Part shown: positions 1-10,591 of the stretch, piece by piece
Layout of the letters: each line of letters starts with the position of its first letter
Numbering within the stretch: the stretch's first letter is position 1
Source: Cephalotus follicularis
Taxonomy: Eukaryota; Streptophyta; Magnoliopsida; Oxalidales; Cephalotaceae
Length of the DNA stretch: 64,000 bases
Direction of reading: 5' to 3'
Assembly (NCBI GenBank): GCA_001972305.1
Contig: BDDD01002227.1
Span: forward strand, 1 to 64,000
Position numbers and translations under genes: made by a program
The notes under the pieces: generated by a model
Databases searched by the model: none
The model's input: the letters and a program-made list of their open reading frames with translations, nothing else
Told to the model about the DNA's origin: nothing

Positions 1-107
1 GGCATTTAGACTTTGATATTCAACTTGTAATTCCTTGCACATAAATCAACTTAGTTAGATGCAAATATGTTATCATCAAAACAAGGATTGAGACTTAAAC
101 GTCAACA
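1..107 (-). mobile_element. Edge of a SIRE-like LTR inserted into T1
   Basis: Read on the minus strand from position 107, the sequence begins TGTTGACGTTTAAGTCTCAA and soon runs into CTTGTTTTGATGATAACA. From memory this resembles the start of SIRE/Maximus-type copia LTRs in many plants. The homology of T1 to other gypsy RT genes stops exactly where this sequence starts, just after the codons for FVKK. That fits a TG-starting LTR inserted at this point. Only 107 bases are visible, so the other end, the internal region and the target duplication cannot be checked. A deletion junction is the alternative. Confidence 0.42.
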
Positions 108-1043
108 CTTTTTCACAAACAGAATCGGTGCTCCCCACGGCGACACACTCGGTCTGATAAAGCCTTTATCAAGGTAATCCTGTAATTGAATCTTCAACTC
201 CTTCAGTTCGGCAGGAACCATTCGGTACGGTGCTCTGGATATAGGAACTGTTCCAGGCAACAGTTCAATACTGAACTCTATATCTCTCTCCGGTGGCAAC
301 GAAGTGAGTTCATCTGGAAATACATCAGGAAATTCACATACAACAGGCACTTGTTCAATACTGGGCGTACCTTTCATATGATCAATCACATATGCCAAAT
401 AGCCTTCGCATCCTTGCTGGAGATACTTCTGTGCTCGAGTATATGAAATGATCGAAGCAGAAACATTCTTCTCCCCGATAAACTTGCACTCAGTCCCATC
501 TCGAAGGTAAAATGTCATAATCTTGTTGTAGCAATCGACACAAGCATGATGAGCATACAGCCAGTCCATCCCCAAGATTACATCAAAATCCTGGATAGGT
601 AACACTATCAAGTCGGCAGATAACTGGATTCCAGCTACCATGATCTCACAATCTTTCATAACAGTATCAGATAGAAGACAAGTACCCGCAGGAGTACTCA
701 CCTCCAATACATAAGGTAGCCTAGAAGTAATACCATGCAAATTGTGAGCAAATTCAGATGCAATGAATGAATGCGTCGCCCCAGGGTCAATCAAAACATG
801 AGCTAGTATGCAAGATATATAAGTAGTACCTCCCACAACAGTAGTAGATTCTGGCACATCATCTTTAGATAAGGTGTAGACCCTACCTTTCACAATCCCT
901 TTCCCTGTGTCCTTCCGCGGTTGAGCAACCGCAACACTACCACTAGCACCCGCACTACCCTGTTGGCCACGTGCTTGATTCCACATCATTGGGCAATTAT
1001 TCATCATGTGATCCTGTGAACCACACCTCAAGCACTTTCCCAT
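108..1043 (-). pseudogene. T1 zinc knuckle, protease and RT N-terminus
   Basis: This is an open minus-strand frame of about 310 codons. It starts in the second zinc knuckle (CLRCGSQDHMMNNC, C-X2-C-X4-H-X4-C). The aspartic protease follows, with its active-site loop near residue 86 (LIDPGATHSF). The D-P-G triplet replaces the usual D-S/T-G, which as far as I know is common in plant Tekay proteases. The motif ILGMDWLYAHHA is also protease. From about residue 253 the RT N-terminus begins ([17 protein letters not shown], then [19 protein letters not shown]). The frame ends at the junction with the SIRE-like LTR, so the RT palm and catalytic Asp pair are absent from the window. Confidence 0.85.
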
Positions 1044-1968
1044 ATTCTTCCAGCATTCAGTCTCATCATGGTTCTGACGACCACAGAAAGTACATCCACC
1101 TGAATTCTATTGACTGTTTCGGCTAGGAGTCCTTGATCGTGAATTACTGCGTCGAGAACCTCCTTGCCCCCGGTTACCAGACTTTGCCGATTTAGCAGGA
1201 TTGTTACTTCCTTGCCCTTGTGACTGTGCGGCCCTCGATTGATTAGCACGAGTTCGCTCTGCTCTCCTTTCATTGGCATCGGCCTCCAGAACCATTGCTC
1301 TTTCCGCAACATCTACAAAAGAAGTCAGTTCTTGTAATAACAGTTTTGATCTAATGTCAGGTCGAAGGCCCTTGAGAAACCTTCGTATCATCCGTGATTC
1401 ACCCTCCACAAGATAAGGCGTGCGTCATGCCAGTTCCACAAATCTGGTCTGGTACTGAGCTACCGTCATATCCCCTTGACGTAACTCCATCAGTTCAGTC
1501 TCCCTCCGGTCACGTTCTATCTGTTGCACATAAGCCTCAAGGAACTCAGACTGAAATCTGTCCCAAGTCCGGTCAAGTCCACGAGATTCCAATTTTGCTT
1601 CAGTTCTTTCCCACCAGTAAGTAGCCTCGCCACATAAGCGGTATACAGCAAAATTGATGCTCATCGGTACACTCCAGGGCAGCAAATATCTTTTCCAAAT
1701 CTCTAATCCACTGCTCGGCCACAGTAGCATTCAGTTCACCGTAGGTACGGTTAGCCTCGTACATTTGCCGAATCTGTTCCGTGTTTGCCATGTTCGCTTG
1801 CATCTGCTGTTCAAAGAGATCATCCATGCGGTCAAAGTGACTCCTCTCGTCATACGCTGGGGGAACATTCACTCCTTCATTCACTGTCGGGTCATTTCCA
1901 GGTACTGGCGGTGCATTGACACCTTCGTCGGCTCTACGCCTTCCTCTTCTTCCTCTTCGTAGATCCAT
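1044..1968 (-). pseudogene. T1 gag, frameshifted
   Basis: The start is placed at the minus-strand ATG at 1968, which opens with MDLRRGRRGRRR as in T2 (MDGRRRREGARA). The capsid-like part is spread over several frames: ELNATVAEQWIRDLEKIFAA up to about 1660, then a shift to a frame reading YRLCGEATYWWE and RETELMELRQGDMTVAQYQ, a stop near 1425, then RRFLKGLRPDIRSKL and a basic Ser/Arg-rich stretch. A first knuckle (CTFCGRQNHDETEC) follows a TAG near 1108. At least two frameshifts and two stops show that it is dead. Compared with T2 and T3, a short block between the N-terminus and the ELNATVAE motif is missing. Confidence 0.8.
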
Positions 1969-2040
1969 TCAGTTTCCTATATGGAATGACATAATCATTA
2001 GGAAACAATTCACTCAAATTCTGAGACACTTATCCCAGCT

Positions 2041-2068
2041 AGCATATATGGAATATGCTCTGATACCA
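2041..2068 (-). other. T1 primer-binding site and abutting hairpin
   Basis: The reverse complement of 2057-2068 is TGGTATCAGAGC, complementary to the 3' end of plant initiator Met-tRNA. It lies three bases from the LTR end at 2072. Immediately downstream in the element sense, AGCATAT and ATATGCT form a perfect 7-bp stem around a 5-base loop (2041-2059), overlapping the last three bases of the primer site. T2 and T3 have the same arrangement. Confidence 0.85.
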
Positions 2069-2502
2069 TGCTGTCACACCCTATTATTTCAATTCCAATT
2101 CCAATAAGAGAAGGATATGTGGTGGCATCAGATATATAAATATAATCCACATTTCATTAAACATTTCATAAATAAGCGGAAGCATTCATATCGGGATTAT
2201 AAAATACAAGCCATCCACACGCAGCCCATACTACGAGCGGGTACAATACAACAATATCCTTATACATAAGGAAGTACAACAACACCACGGGGTATGAACC
2301 GTTCATTACAATACAGTACATCGTAAAAAGAACAATCTTAAAGTAGAAAGAAGCTCTCCAAAAGCTTCAGCAGTACCTTCCGAATGACCTTCGCTTAATC
2401 TGAAATTGTAGGGGTTAGCCGTTGTCCACACTTGGCTAAGTAGGAAGATAAAGCATGCAATTGATTCTATAAATGTAAATATGCATGACACTTTAAAAGA
2501 AT

Positions 2503-2537
<35 letters not shown>

Positions 2538-3228
2538 TCCAATATATATACGTAATCGTTCCAAGTGGCCATAGACAGTACAATGCAAGAATACCGCACA
2601 AGGGTACAATCAATCAGTACAGTGGTTTGGGTGTCACATGTCGCTAACTCCTAGCACCAACTGTGCACCACCTATCTATCACCCTACACTCCGAAGATGA
2701 TAGATAAGGTAACATTTACTACCGGCGTTAGCGGGCAGTTTATCAATCAACCTCTGCATTGCAGCCAGTTTTGGTGTGTATTCTAGCTAACTCCTGGCAC
2801 ATAGGACCACCTCCGTTAGCCAGTGACATCTGCCATCACTCGACTAATCGGAAATCATAGACAATCAATTCATTCCATTCAGTAACAATATTACATATAT
2901 CTATAATATGCAATATTATAATAGTTTTTGTTTTTTAGAAAATATAACAGTACAGTTAGTGGTTCTCTTGTGAGAACTAAACAGTAGCAGTGCCTCTAAT
3001 GTGGGAAAATAACAGTTGTAGGATAATAAGATTTTCCGTTAGAAAACCGTTAAGAATCATTATTTATGCTTAAAGCATTAGGTTGGTAAAATCCTTGAAT
3101 ATGTATTCATAACAGTAGAAAAATTCATTGAATAACAGCGATAATGGCTACAATATAGCAAATCAAGGGTCATTACATCCCAAATTAAATCAATCGATCG
3201 ATCCTAAGAATTCTATTCCTACTGTTCT

Positions 3229-3370
3229 AAAGCGTCGACAGTTTTTGTGTAAGCGTCGATGGTTTGAGCCTAAGCGTTGATACTACACACTTGAGCGTCG
3301 ACCTTCTAGGCTTCAATATGCCATTCTCATAGCAAAGCGTCGACAGTGTCTGTGTAAGCGTCGGCGCTTC
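3229..3370. repeat. GTCGAC dyad cluster, T1 LTR (distal)
   Basis: Seven near-copies of a unit of the form AAGCGTCGACRGTTT are packed in 140 bp. Three have the exact GTCGAC core; others read GTCGAT, GTTGAT or GTCGGC. The spacing is irregular, roughly 15 to 45 bp. In the element sense this cluster is downstream of the probable promoter. Confidence 0.75.
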
Positions 3371-4292
3371 TGGTATTCATACGAATTCTAGGAGCAATTT
3401 CAAAATAGGGGAATACACACAATCAACCCAATTAAGTTCAATTCTACAAGCAATCAAGTATTAACCATCACAACATATTATACATGTCATAGGTTCAAAA
3501 ACATGTCAAAATCCCCTACCTTTAAAGCAGTCCCGAAATCAAATCAATTGATTTCTTTCTCTATGTCCCAAGTTCTTCACCCTCCTTTCAATCTCCCAAT
3601 TTGCAGAGATTAGCCTAAACAATTGCATGTTTACGGTTTATACGTTAATACCAGTAAGTTAATCTTGTTATCAAATTATGGTAACAACTTATAACTTAAA
3701 CCCATAGCTTATCATTAGCTTCTGAGCTCCAAAATTCTCTTTTACAATTTCTACCCATGCAATCTCTAATTCAAGGTTTACTCCACAATTGTTTGTTAGC
3801 AATGAACATGTATATCAACATCAATATGCTACATCACTAACAACCTTAACTATATCAAGGAATTTCGGATTACTTACCAATTGCAGGTGATGCTCCAAGC
3901 TTTCCCCTTTTGACTTTAGGCTCCTTCAACCTCTAGAAATCCTCCAGCAATTGTCCAGATTGTCTATCTATTTCTCAGTGTTTCTAACACTCAATCAGCT
4001 CATGGGTCAGCTGATATAAAGACTCAATTCCGTGCCTTTAATTTCCTCAGCTAGTTTAACTCTCATCGCACATTTCTCTCTCTCACATGCATGCATTCTT
4101 TTTATTCTTCTCTAAATTTTGCAGGTTGTGCAGGTGGAAGGGAACATGCAAGGCTCTTAGTCTGGCATTAACAACAACTGGAAATGCCTCTTATGCATGG
4201 CCAACACATCTAGGGACACATGCCCATACTTCCATCATTTAACTCTGCCATTTCACTACAACTAACACATGTTCTTGTGTCAGAACACGTCT

Positions 4293-4462
4293 AAAGCGTC
4301 GCCGGTTACATCGTGGGCGTCGACGCTTATACGCCTTTAAGTGTCGATGCTAGGCGTTTAAAAGTCGACGATTGGCGCCTAATCTCAGCCTTCAACTGTG
4401 CGTATTGTGCACGTGTCAGGGCTTAAAGCGTCGACGGTGTGACTTTAGGCGTCGGCGGTTTG
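4293..4462. repeat. GTCGAC dyad cluster, T1 LTR (promoter-proximal)
   Basis: This second group contains the 10-bp palindrome GCGTCGACGC (about 4318-4327) plus variants with GTCGCC, GTCGAT and GTCGGC cores. In the element sense it lies close to the 5' end of the LTR, in U3. Confidence 0.75.
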
Positions 4463-4615
4463 TCTCCAGAAATTATTTCTTTAGTTTCCCACTTAAGAAT
4501 TTTATCCCAGCTTTATTCTATTAAAAAGGTAACAACATAACATTTCAAAAGTATATTTTATTCATCGAGGGTTACAAAATACATAATTGAAGTTGCGGTT
4601 ATTATAGTATCCACA

Positions 4616-4625
4616 TATATATAAA
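4616..4625 (+). promoter_or_regulatory. Probable TATA box of LTR A1
   Basis: TATATATAAA lies just upstream of a GA-rich purine leader that ends in a pure (GA)n run at 4737-4752. The related LTRs A2, A3 and B have the same order, with an AT-rich stretch followed by a GA-rich leader. This suggests U3, then the start site, then R/U5. Confidence 0.5.
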
Positions 4626-5787
4626 TGCGGGCACATATAGCGCCCTTGTAAATAGAAAGGGAGAGAAGAGAAGAGAGACAGAGTGAGACGCGACAAAGAG
4701 AAGGCAGAGAGCAGCGGGAGAGAAAGAGAAAGGGGGAGAGAGAGAGAGAGAGATGCCGGCGCTGTGCGACGCCGGAAAGGGAGAACGCCGGTCAGAGTGC
4801 ACTGCCAACGGTAAGCTTCTTCCTCCTTCCTTCTTCTGTTTTCTTTTCCTTTTTCCCAGTACCTTGCATCCCTATCACGCACGGCTGTGCGTTCCACCGC
4901 CGGTTCTGTCATGGGTGAAGGGCTGGTCTTTATCTAGAAGACCAGCTCTTCCCCTTTTGGTGGTCGTTGAGGTGGTTCCCGATTGAAATCGGCCGGATTA
5001 TAGTCACTGAGTCAACTCGGCTAGTCCGTCTCACTGTCGCCTGTGACACAGAGTTTGGCACTGAGTCACGGTGAGTTACGGCCACCAGTGACTGATCGAA
5101 GGATTTTGATGCCAGTTATGGTGTGACCGAGGCTTAGGCAACCTAGCCAGAGCTTCGGCGAAGCAAACCAATGCCGATTGCCGGTAAGTCTCGGGCAGAG
5201 ACATGACAAGCGGGCCTCATGGACGCTTGTTTGTGAAGTGGCAAGAGTTGTGGAAGTCCGGTGAGTCAACTTAGTAAGTTGGACTCACTGCCGGCTATGA
5301 CTGTGAGATTCACAGTGAGTCAAGGGCGAGTCACAGGTAGCATTGAATAGATCGTCCAATGTGGAGTCTGTTTATGGGTGTCCCCGGAGCTGGGTGTTTG
5401 CTCGAATTTGGCCGGAGCTCCGGTGGTGACAGTGTTGCGATTCCGATGCGTAGAGTGTAACGAAAATATATTGTATATGCAGGGTGAAGAGATTGGATGA
5501 GGATAAGAGGTTCGCTAGCTCAATCGCTAACAGGTAGGTTATACTAGTTGCACTGCATTCATGTATTTCAATGAATTATGTGAATTGTTACGGTGTTACA
5601 CATGCTGCGTGTTGATTGATTGTTGTTATATTGTTATTGAAACTACTATTGTTTATTGGTTATCGCACCGACTGGGAACTGGGTGTGAATCTATAAACTG
5701 TTTTTACTGAGATTGAAATGGATTTCATTGATTTTGGACATAGTTCCATTGATTTGCGAACTTCTTTGGGAACTGTCATTTCTGATG

Positions 5788-5955
5788 AAATCGTCGACAC
5801 TTTACTGCTTTCAAAACTGATCCATCGACGGTTTCATTGCCTTTAAACTGAGTAGTCGATGTTTTACACTTATGCTTTCTAAAACCGTCGACTCTTTTGT
5901 GTGTTAAACTGAATAGTCGACACTTTACGCTTTTAAACTAAACTAGTCGACGCTT
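5788..5955. repeat. GTCGAC dyad cluster, LTR A1
   Basis: About six units of the form AAAYYGTCGACNCTTT are separated by 20-45 bp T/A-rich spacers containing TTTAAACTG. Four have the exact core. The equivalent segment in A2 is 25612-25858 and in A3 49563-49710. Confidence 0.75.
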
Positions 5956-6493
5956 ACTGCCCTGTTTTACGAAATGGCACTGTTTCTCGATGTTTTTAAT
6001 TCCAAACTGTTTCTTCTTTAAATTGATTCCATAGGAAGCCTCCCTAAGGCCATGTATCCTATACGAATCATCTGTTAACACTTTTGAATCTTAAATCAAG
6101 ATTTCAAGTGAGTCTTGAAGAAAATGCAATAAGGAGTTTTATACAAACGATTTTCAGGAATGGTTAGGATAGCTCCTTTGGGTCATTTGGACACGGATGA
6201 TCTCACTGGACTTCCTCTCCATTGTTTTAAAAACTCGATAGGGACCAAACAACTGTTACTAAAAACTGTTACTGAAACTATTACTGAATACTGTTACAGA
6301 AAACTATTTTACAAACTGTTTTGACGGACGTCAATCCTACGTGATCTCTTTTATTAGGTCCCTATCATTTCTACAAAATACGATTACGGGTCATGAGTAT
6401 TACAAGGTACTGCTAGGATGGATATTATTGCTTGAGACCTATGAGATAACCCATTCATAATCTACGTTTTCGTCACGAGGATTATGGGTGTTA

Positions 6494-6644
6494 GATCACA
6501 TCATCTCTGGAGGTTACTGGCGCCCACGGGTTATGACCGTTTTTACTGCTTAACCATTATACTTACGGGTTATGACCATTTTTATGGCTTAACCATTATT
6601 ATTACGGTCTATGACTATTTTTACGGCTTAGCCATGATGTGATC
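6494..6644 (+). repeat. Minisatellite bracketed by an inverted repeat, LTR A1
   Basis: Three units of about 38 bp (consensus around GGGTTATGACCRTTTTTA and GGCTTAACCATTAT) lie between GATCACATCAT (6494-6504) and its exact inverted copy ATGATGTGATC (6634-6644). A2 has four units between the same 11-bp arms. Confidence 0.8.
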
Positions 6645-7884
6645 AGTGCTATCTCTTCCCCACACAGCAAAGACCTCAAAAGGGTAGGTAGTCGGTGGTA
6701 GTACTATCTCGGGTCGGAGGGATAGAGTAGTACCCAGACATACGGATTGTTTGTCCCTACGTACGATAATTGATTGTTTACGGAGTGTCTGCAGGCCTAT
6801 GGCCTTGATGTGAATAGGACTAGCCCAATATACGATTGCTTAGGGACGGTTGGTATACTGAAGATATCCGCTATTGTTATTCATACATATGACATGCCAT
6901 ACATATTCTTATATCGGTTGCATCGCATGACATGATATTATTATACCCGTTACATGCATGACACACTACTTTATATCTATTACATACATGGCATATAGTA
7001 TACCTACACGACCATATGTCTCTGACCCATTTCCTTATGATGGAATGGGTCAAGCCCAGGTGTTGGACTGCAGTGAGTTAAGCTGAGAAGGACGGGTTTT
7101 CTATAGCAGATTTTGCTAGCCCATTTTGTATGTGGTTTTACTTATAAAGAGTTGTATAAAAAGGGGCCTCATGTTTATGGTTGAACTGTACTGATATATA
7201 GGACTTGTTATGTATAATAGACAAATCTAAAGATGTATAAGAGATGTTTTGTTTTAGCTATCGACCTGCCGACATGTGGCAGTGCTTATGATATGTGTGT
7301 TGATGTATTAGACAGGGACAGGTCCATCATTTGAGGTATTAGAATGATATGATACTGGTTTAGTTGTGGTTCTGAGGGCTGAGCCCATATATATACATAA
7401 GCTGCTGATTCCTCCTTCAGGAGTGTGGATAAATATAAACTATGTTTTCTTTACAAGGGGATATAGTCCGATAAACGAATACTTCATGCCCGATTTTTGG
7501 GAGATTTTAAGAGTTAGTTTTTATTCGATTTAGTTATTTCGTTGATGTAATATGACTTTGATTTAAAGTTATATATATATATAGCACTTGGAGTATGATT
7601 ATGATATGATTGGATTGAAGGGAATGTATATCACGCGTCGGATCGTGGGGGTTTACTCTCGCGGTTCGGGGCGTGACAGTCAAGGGCATAACCAATGAGG
7701 ACAATCAAATTTTTTTGGTCAAACATCAATTTTTTTTGGTCAACCGTCCAATTTTTCTGGGTAACCTTTGAGCTTCTCTGGGCAGTCTGCAGCACAACAG
7801 ACTTATCAATGGTTTCTGCAAACTTCAAATGACATTCGTACATCCTTCCCACAAAACTAATTTCAAAATCAACAATCACCTGGA

Positions 7885-8160
7885 TTGTTGAACCAAAGGG
7901 AAGACACGACTAGGATTTCCTTGTTAGAAAAGAATATGGAGCTTCTCATGAGCACTGTAATGACTAGCCAGCATAACATGGAGAAGCAAATCTCTCAGCT
8001 AGCATGTATACTGCATGCGAGAGAGAAAGGAAAAATGCCTTCCCAACCTGATCCGAATCCTAGGACTGCCATGATCCAGCCCGCGCACACCCACCAACAT
8101 CTAATCTGCAATGCTCATCTTCTTCCTTGGGACCAGTGGACCAAGTGTTTGCCCTGGTGA
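7885..8160 (+). pseudogene. Ath gag C-terminal fragment
   Basis: The 91-codon frame has a typical Athila gag end: LEKNMELLMSTVMTSQHNME, then KQISQLACILHAREKGKMPS and QPDPNP. The preceding bases 7679-7884 look like the repetitive Asn/Gln/Phe-rich gag segment in broken frames. The acidic-basic linker towards the protease continues in other frames to about 8480. It is not a functional gag. Confidence 0.65.
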
Positions 8161-8480
8161 GTGGAAGGGAGTACCAACCAGCGGAGAAAACAGATCACGT
8201 GAGTGAGCAATTGGACGAGTCCTTAGCGCAAGAAAATTTAAATGAAAAATTGGTTGACTCCGCAACAAATGAAGTTAAGTGCACAAGAAGAAAAGAAGGA
8301 CGAAGAAGAGGAGACGAATAAGGAACAACCAGTGGAAGTACCCGACCGTTCATATGAGCCCCCCGTTCCTTTTCCAAAGAGATTAGAGAAAAATAAGAAA
8401 GCCCCAGCTATGGAAAACATCTTAGAAATGTTTAAAAAAAAGTCCAAATCAACATTCCATTACTGGATGCAATTGCTCAG

Positions 8481-9207
8481 GTGCCCTCTTACACAAAAGT
8501 CCTAAAAGACTTATGCACTAAAAAGAGGATCTTTCAGACTCCGAAAAAGGCTTTCTTGACAGCCAATATCACTGCAATTATCTCTCAACCGAAGATTCCA
8601 AAGTATAATGATCCTAGTTGCCCAACAATCTCTTGCATCATTGGCAACACCAAAATCGAACATGCTTTGCTTGATTTAAGAGAAAGTGTGAATATGTTTC
8701 CTTCTCCAGTTTTTGAGCAACTTGGTTTAGGAGAGTTGCGCCCGACCACAATGCTTTGCAATTAGCTGATAGGTCGGTGAAAGTACTGAGGGGGAAAATT
8801 AAGGATGTGTTAATCAAGGTTGGTGATTTTTTCTTTCATGTCAACTTTTTGTATTAGATACCCAGCCTGTTGCAAATATCGAAGATCAAATCCCAGTTAT
8901 CCTTGGTAGACCATTCTTGTCCAGGAGTAATGCTTTGATCAATTGCCGAAATGGTCTCATGAAGTTGAGTTTTGGAAAGTCATCAATGGACTTTAGCATT
9001 TTCCATTTAGGGAAGCATCAAGCTGACTTTGATGAAGTCTACATGATACACTCGATTCCTGATAGGATTGACACATATGTTGACATTGATTTTAAAAGAG
9101 ACTTCATTGAGTGTTTGAGAGAATTTAAGGAAGCGGAAGCTACCCAAAAGGAAATGTTAACGTGGATGGAAAATGAGATCATTGAGCCAACTTTGGATAG
9201 GGAATGA
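8481..9207 (+). pseudogene. Ath protease-like region, frameshifted
   Basis: The reading is SYTKVLKDLCTKKR, then PKYNDPSCPTISCIIGNTKI, EHALLDLRESVNMFPSPVFE and QLGLGELRPT. After a frameshift around 8765-8870 it continues DTQPVANIEDQIPVILGRPF and INCRNGLMKLSFG. This is the Athila protease fold. The active-site loop, usually D-L-G-A-S, reads D-L-R-E-S here, so proteolysis is not expected. The second part (8917-9207) continues into a Glu-rich tail that is the first unit of a tandem repeat. Confidence 0.7.
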
Positions 9208-9480
9208 GATCATCTCTCCCATTACACTCACAAACTTACCACGTCTGACCAAACGCACTTTGACATAGACTTTGATAGCAACTTCATGGAATGTTTAAGT
9301 GGCTTTGAGGAATTAGAGGTTACGTAAAAAGAAATTTTGAGTTGGGTGGACGATGGGATTATTTATCCCACTTCGGATAGTCTATGGGACAATCTGTCCC
9401 ATTTCACTCACAAGCTTAGCACACCGTCTCACCTTTACATAACCTTTGAAAATAACTTTTTCCCTACTAAAGATCAAATA
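9082..9480 (+). repeat. 180-bp coding tandem repeat in Ath tail
   Basis: Two clear units begin at 9082 (DIDFKRDFIECLREFKEAEA) and 9262 (DIDFDSNFMECLSGFEELEV), and a partial third begins near 9437 (YITFENNFF). The linker between units, LSHYTHKL/LSHFTHKL, is also repeated. Units are well diverged, with a stop at 9205 and another near 9325. The repeat therefore predates pseudogenisation. Confidence 0.65.
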
Positions 9481-9852
9481 GGATGGAGGGTGTGGAGTAT
9501 CAATGATCAAATGTTTGACTGGTTGGTTGGCCACGATTATTCTTGTTCTCTTAACGGATTTTATTGGTGGAAATCCCATTGGGATGATGCTTATATTGTT
9601 AAACCTGTGCTTTTACCTAGTTTGTTAGAGTTTGCTAAGACCGGTACTGAAGACTCATTTAAGATGAACGGGCAGCGGTTGAAGAAGTTTCTTGTGTTTA
9701 CTACTGCACTGATGGAGGAGGCCATGGACATGCATGAGCCTCTTTATTTCAAGCCTCCATTATCATATCCGGTAAATCCTACCCTCATTGTTCTTTTATT
9801 TATTGCATTATTTCTCATAGATTTTCTTGATTATTCATTGTTATTTTTATAG
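9337..9852 (+). pseudogene. Ath 3' tail open frame
   Basis: The 171-codon frame carries WVDDGIIYPTSDS, then a Trp-rich segment (YWWKSHWDDAYIVKPVLLP), then FKMNGQRLKKFL. The last phrase recalls the K-V-N-G-Q-R-L-K motif near the pol C-terminus of Athila elements. The middle part I do not recognise. The C-terminal 30 residues are hydrophobic and probably read-through of 3' untranslated sequence. A remnant of the pol C-terminus is most likely; function is not claimed. Confidence 0.45.
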
Positions 9853-10591
9853 TCTTTTCATTGCATTGAGGACAATGCAAAATTTAAGTATTTGGGAAGG
9901 TCATTTTAATTTTGAAAGTAGGAGTAAATGTTGATATATTTAGAAATAATAGAAACCCCATAGGAGAAATAATAAAAATGTTTGTTTTCAAGGAAAAGAA
10001 AAGAAATATATCTCAAGGTAGGAGTTTCTGCTTAAAATAACGAACAAAAATGAATAAAAAAGACCAATCTTGTATGTCTTCAAAGTTTCATAAAATAAAT
10101 CTTAGCGAGGAGTTAAGCCAAGGAATTAATGTTCTTGCACAAAAAAAGAGAGAGAAAGAAGAAAAATAATGTTTATTTTTTCTCTTTGAATTCAGTCTTC
10201 GTCTGTAGCTTATATGATTCGAGTAAGTAAGCCCGAGAGGTGTTTTACACTTAGTTCCTTAAAACCAATTGGCTTGAGAGTAACTGGTCCACAGCTCGCT
10301 ACATGGGTCTTATAGAAAGCTTGCGGCCAAGACATTGCACGAATTTAAGTTGGTAAAATTTTTATTGATCTCATGAGCAAATTTGTAAAATCTGAAGCAA
10401 CTTAATAATTTGGGTGTCTGGTGTTTGCTCCATCTATGTCATTCAAACCAATGATAGTGGAGGAATGAGTTCAATAAAAGAAAAAGAAAAGAAAAGAAAA
10501 AAGATAGAAAAAAGAAAAAAAAATATGTGAGTGCTAAAGTTCTTTGTCTGACTCCAAAGTAGGATTTTATGTTACTAAGAATGCATATCTT
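9853..10591 (+). other. Ath 3' untranslated region
   Basis: There is no gene here. It contains the GAGGACAATGC phrase, then AT-rich sequence and purine-rich runs at about 10145-10165 and 10478-10522 (AAAGAAAAGAAAAG type). It ends where the T2 LTR begins at 10592. The five bases before T2 (10587-10591) are ATCTT; the matching copy would lie beyond the missing part of the T2 5' LTR. Confidence 0.55.

Larger units (their letters stand above)
108..4576 (-). mobile_element. T1: Tekay-like Ty3/gypsy element, 5' part
   Basis: On the minus strand this holds, in order, a 2.5-kb 5' LTR, an initiator-Met tRNA primer site, gag, two CCHC knuckles, protease and the N-terminal part of reverse transcriptase. 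The rest of pol and the 3' LTR must lie left of the window, beyond the SIRE-like insertion at 107. The element appears to sit in the upstream part of LTR A1: bases right of 4576 belong to A1. The LTR ends are TGTAACCCTC and GGGTGTGACA. T1 resembles T2 and T3 in gag, in the primer-site region and in LTR layout, but it is a separate family. Confidence 0.85.
2072..4576 (-). repeat. T1 5' LTR, about 2.5 kb
   Basis: The right boundary is set by TTACA at 4572-4576, aligned to the end of the T2 LTR (GGGCGTTACA). The left boundary is set by TGTCACACCC next to the primer site. Its length of 2505 bp matches the 2489-bp T2 LTR. It carries a (TA)n tract at about 2505-2535 and two clusters of GTCGAC dyads, at 3229-3370 and 4293-4462. 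No coding region of note lies inside. The only LTR copy in the window is this one, so age cannot be estimated from it. Confidence 0.8.
4577..7678 (+). mobile_element. A1: LTR of family A, 5' part missing
   Basis: This matches the complete LTR A2 from the GA-rich leader through to the end GGGGCGTGACA at 7678. Shared landmarks in order are the GA-rich tract, a segment with repeated GAGTCA/TGAGTC words and CCGG-rich sequence, GTCGAC dyads, a bracketed minisatellite, the string ATAGTCCGATAAACGAATAC, and the closing GATCGTGGGGGTTTACTC. The upstream few hundred bases are missing because T1 is inserted at 4576. No coding domain follows it; Ath sequence starts at 7679. Whether it was a solo LTR or the end of a full element cannot be decided from this window. 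Confidence 0.8.
7679..10591 (+). mobile_element. Ath: Athila-like Ty3/gypsy remnant
   Basis: In order there are traces of a gag C-terminus, an Athila-type protease, a diverged tail with an internal tandem repeat, and an A/G-rich 3' untranslated stretch. The phrase CATTGCATTGAGGACAATGC (9858-9877) right after the last frame is, in my experience, characteristic of the region after pol in Athila-type elements. RT, RNase H and integrase are not detectable between protease and tail. The element is therefore deleted or non-autonomous. A1 borders it on the left and T2 on the right. Confidence 0.7.

Noticed and set aside
2505-2535. (TA)n microsatellite, and similar runs at 25403-25420 and 62400-62417
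   Set aside because: Ordinary simple repeats in AT-rich LTR sequence; no further significance seen.
4562-4912. Ser/Leu-rich and Arg/Glu-rich frames over the GA tract
   Set aside because: They are produced by the (GA)n/(CT)n leader of LTR A1. Similar false frames occur at 24352-24945, 44748-45154 and 50495-50846 over the corresponding tracts.
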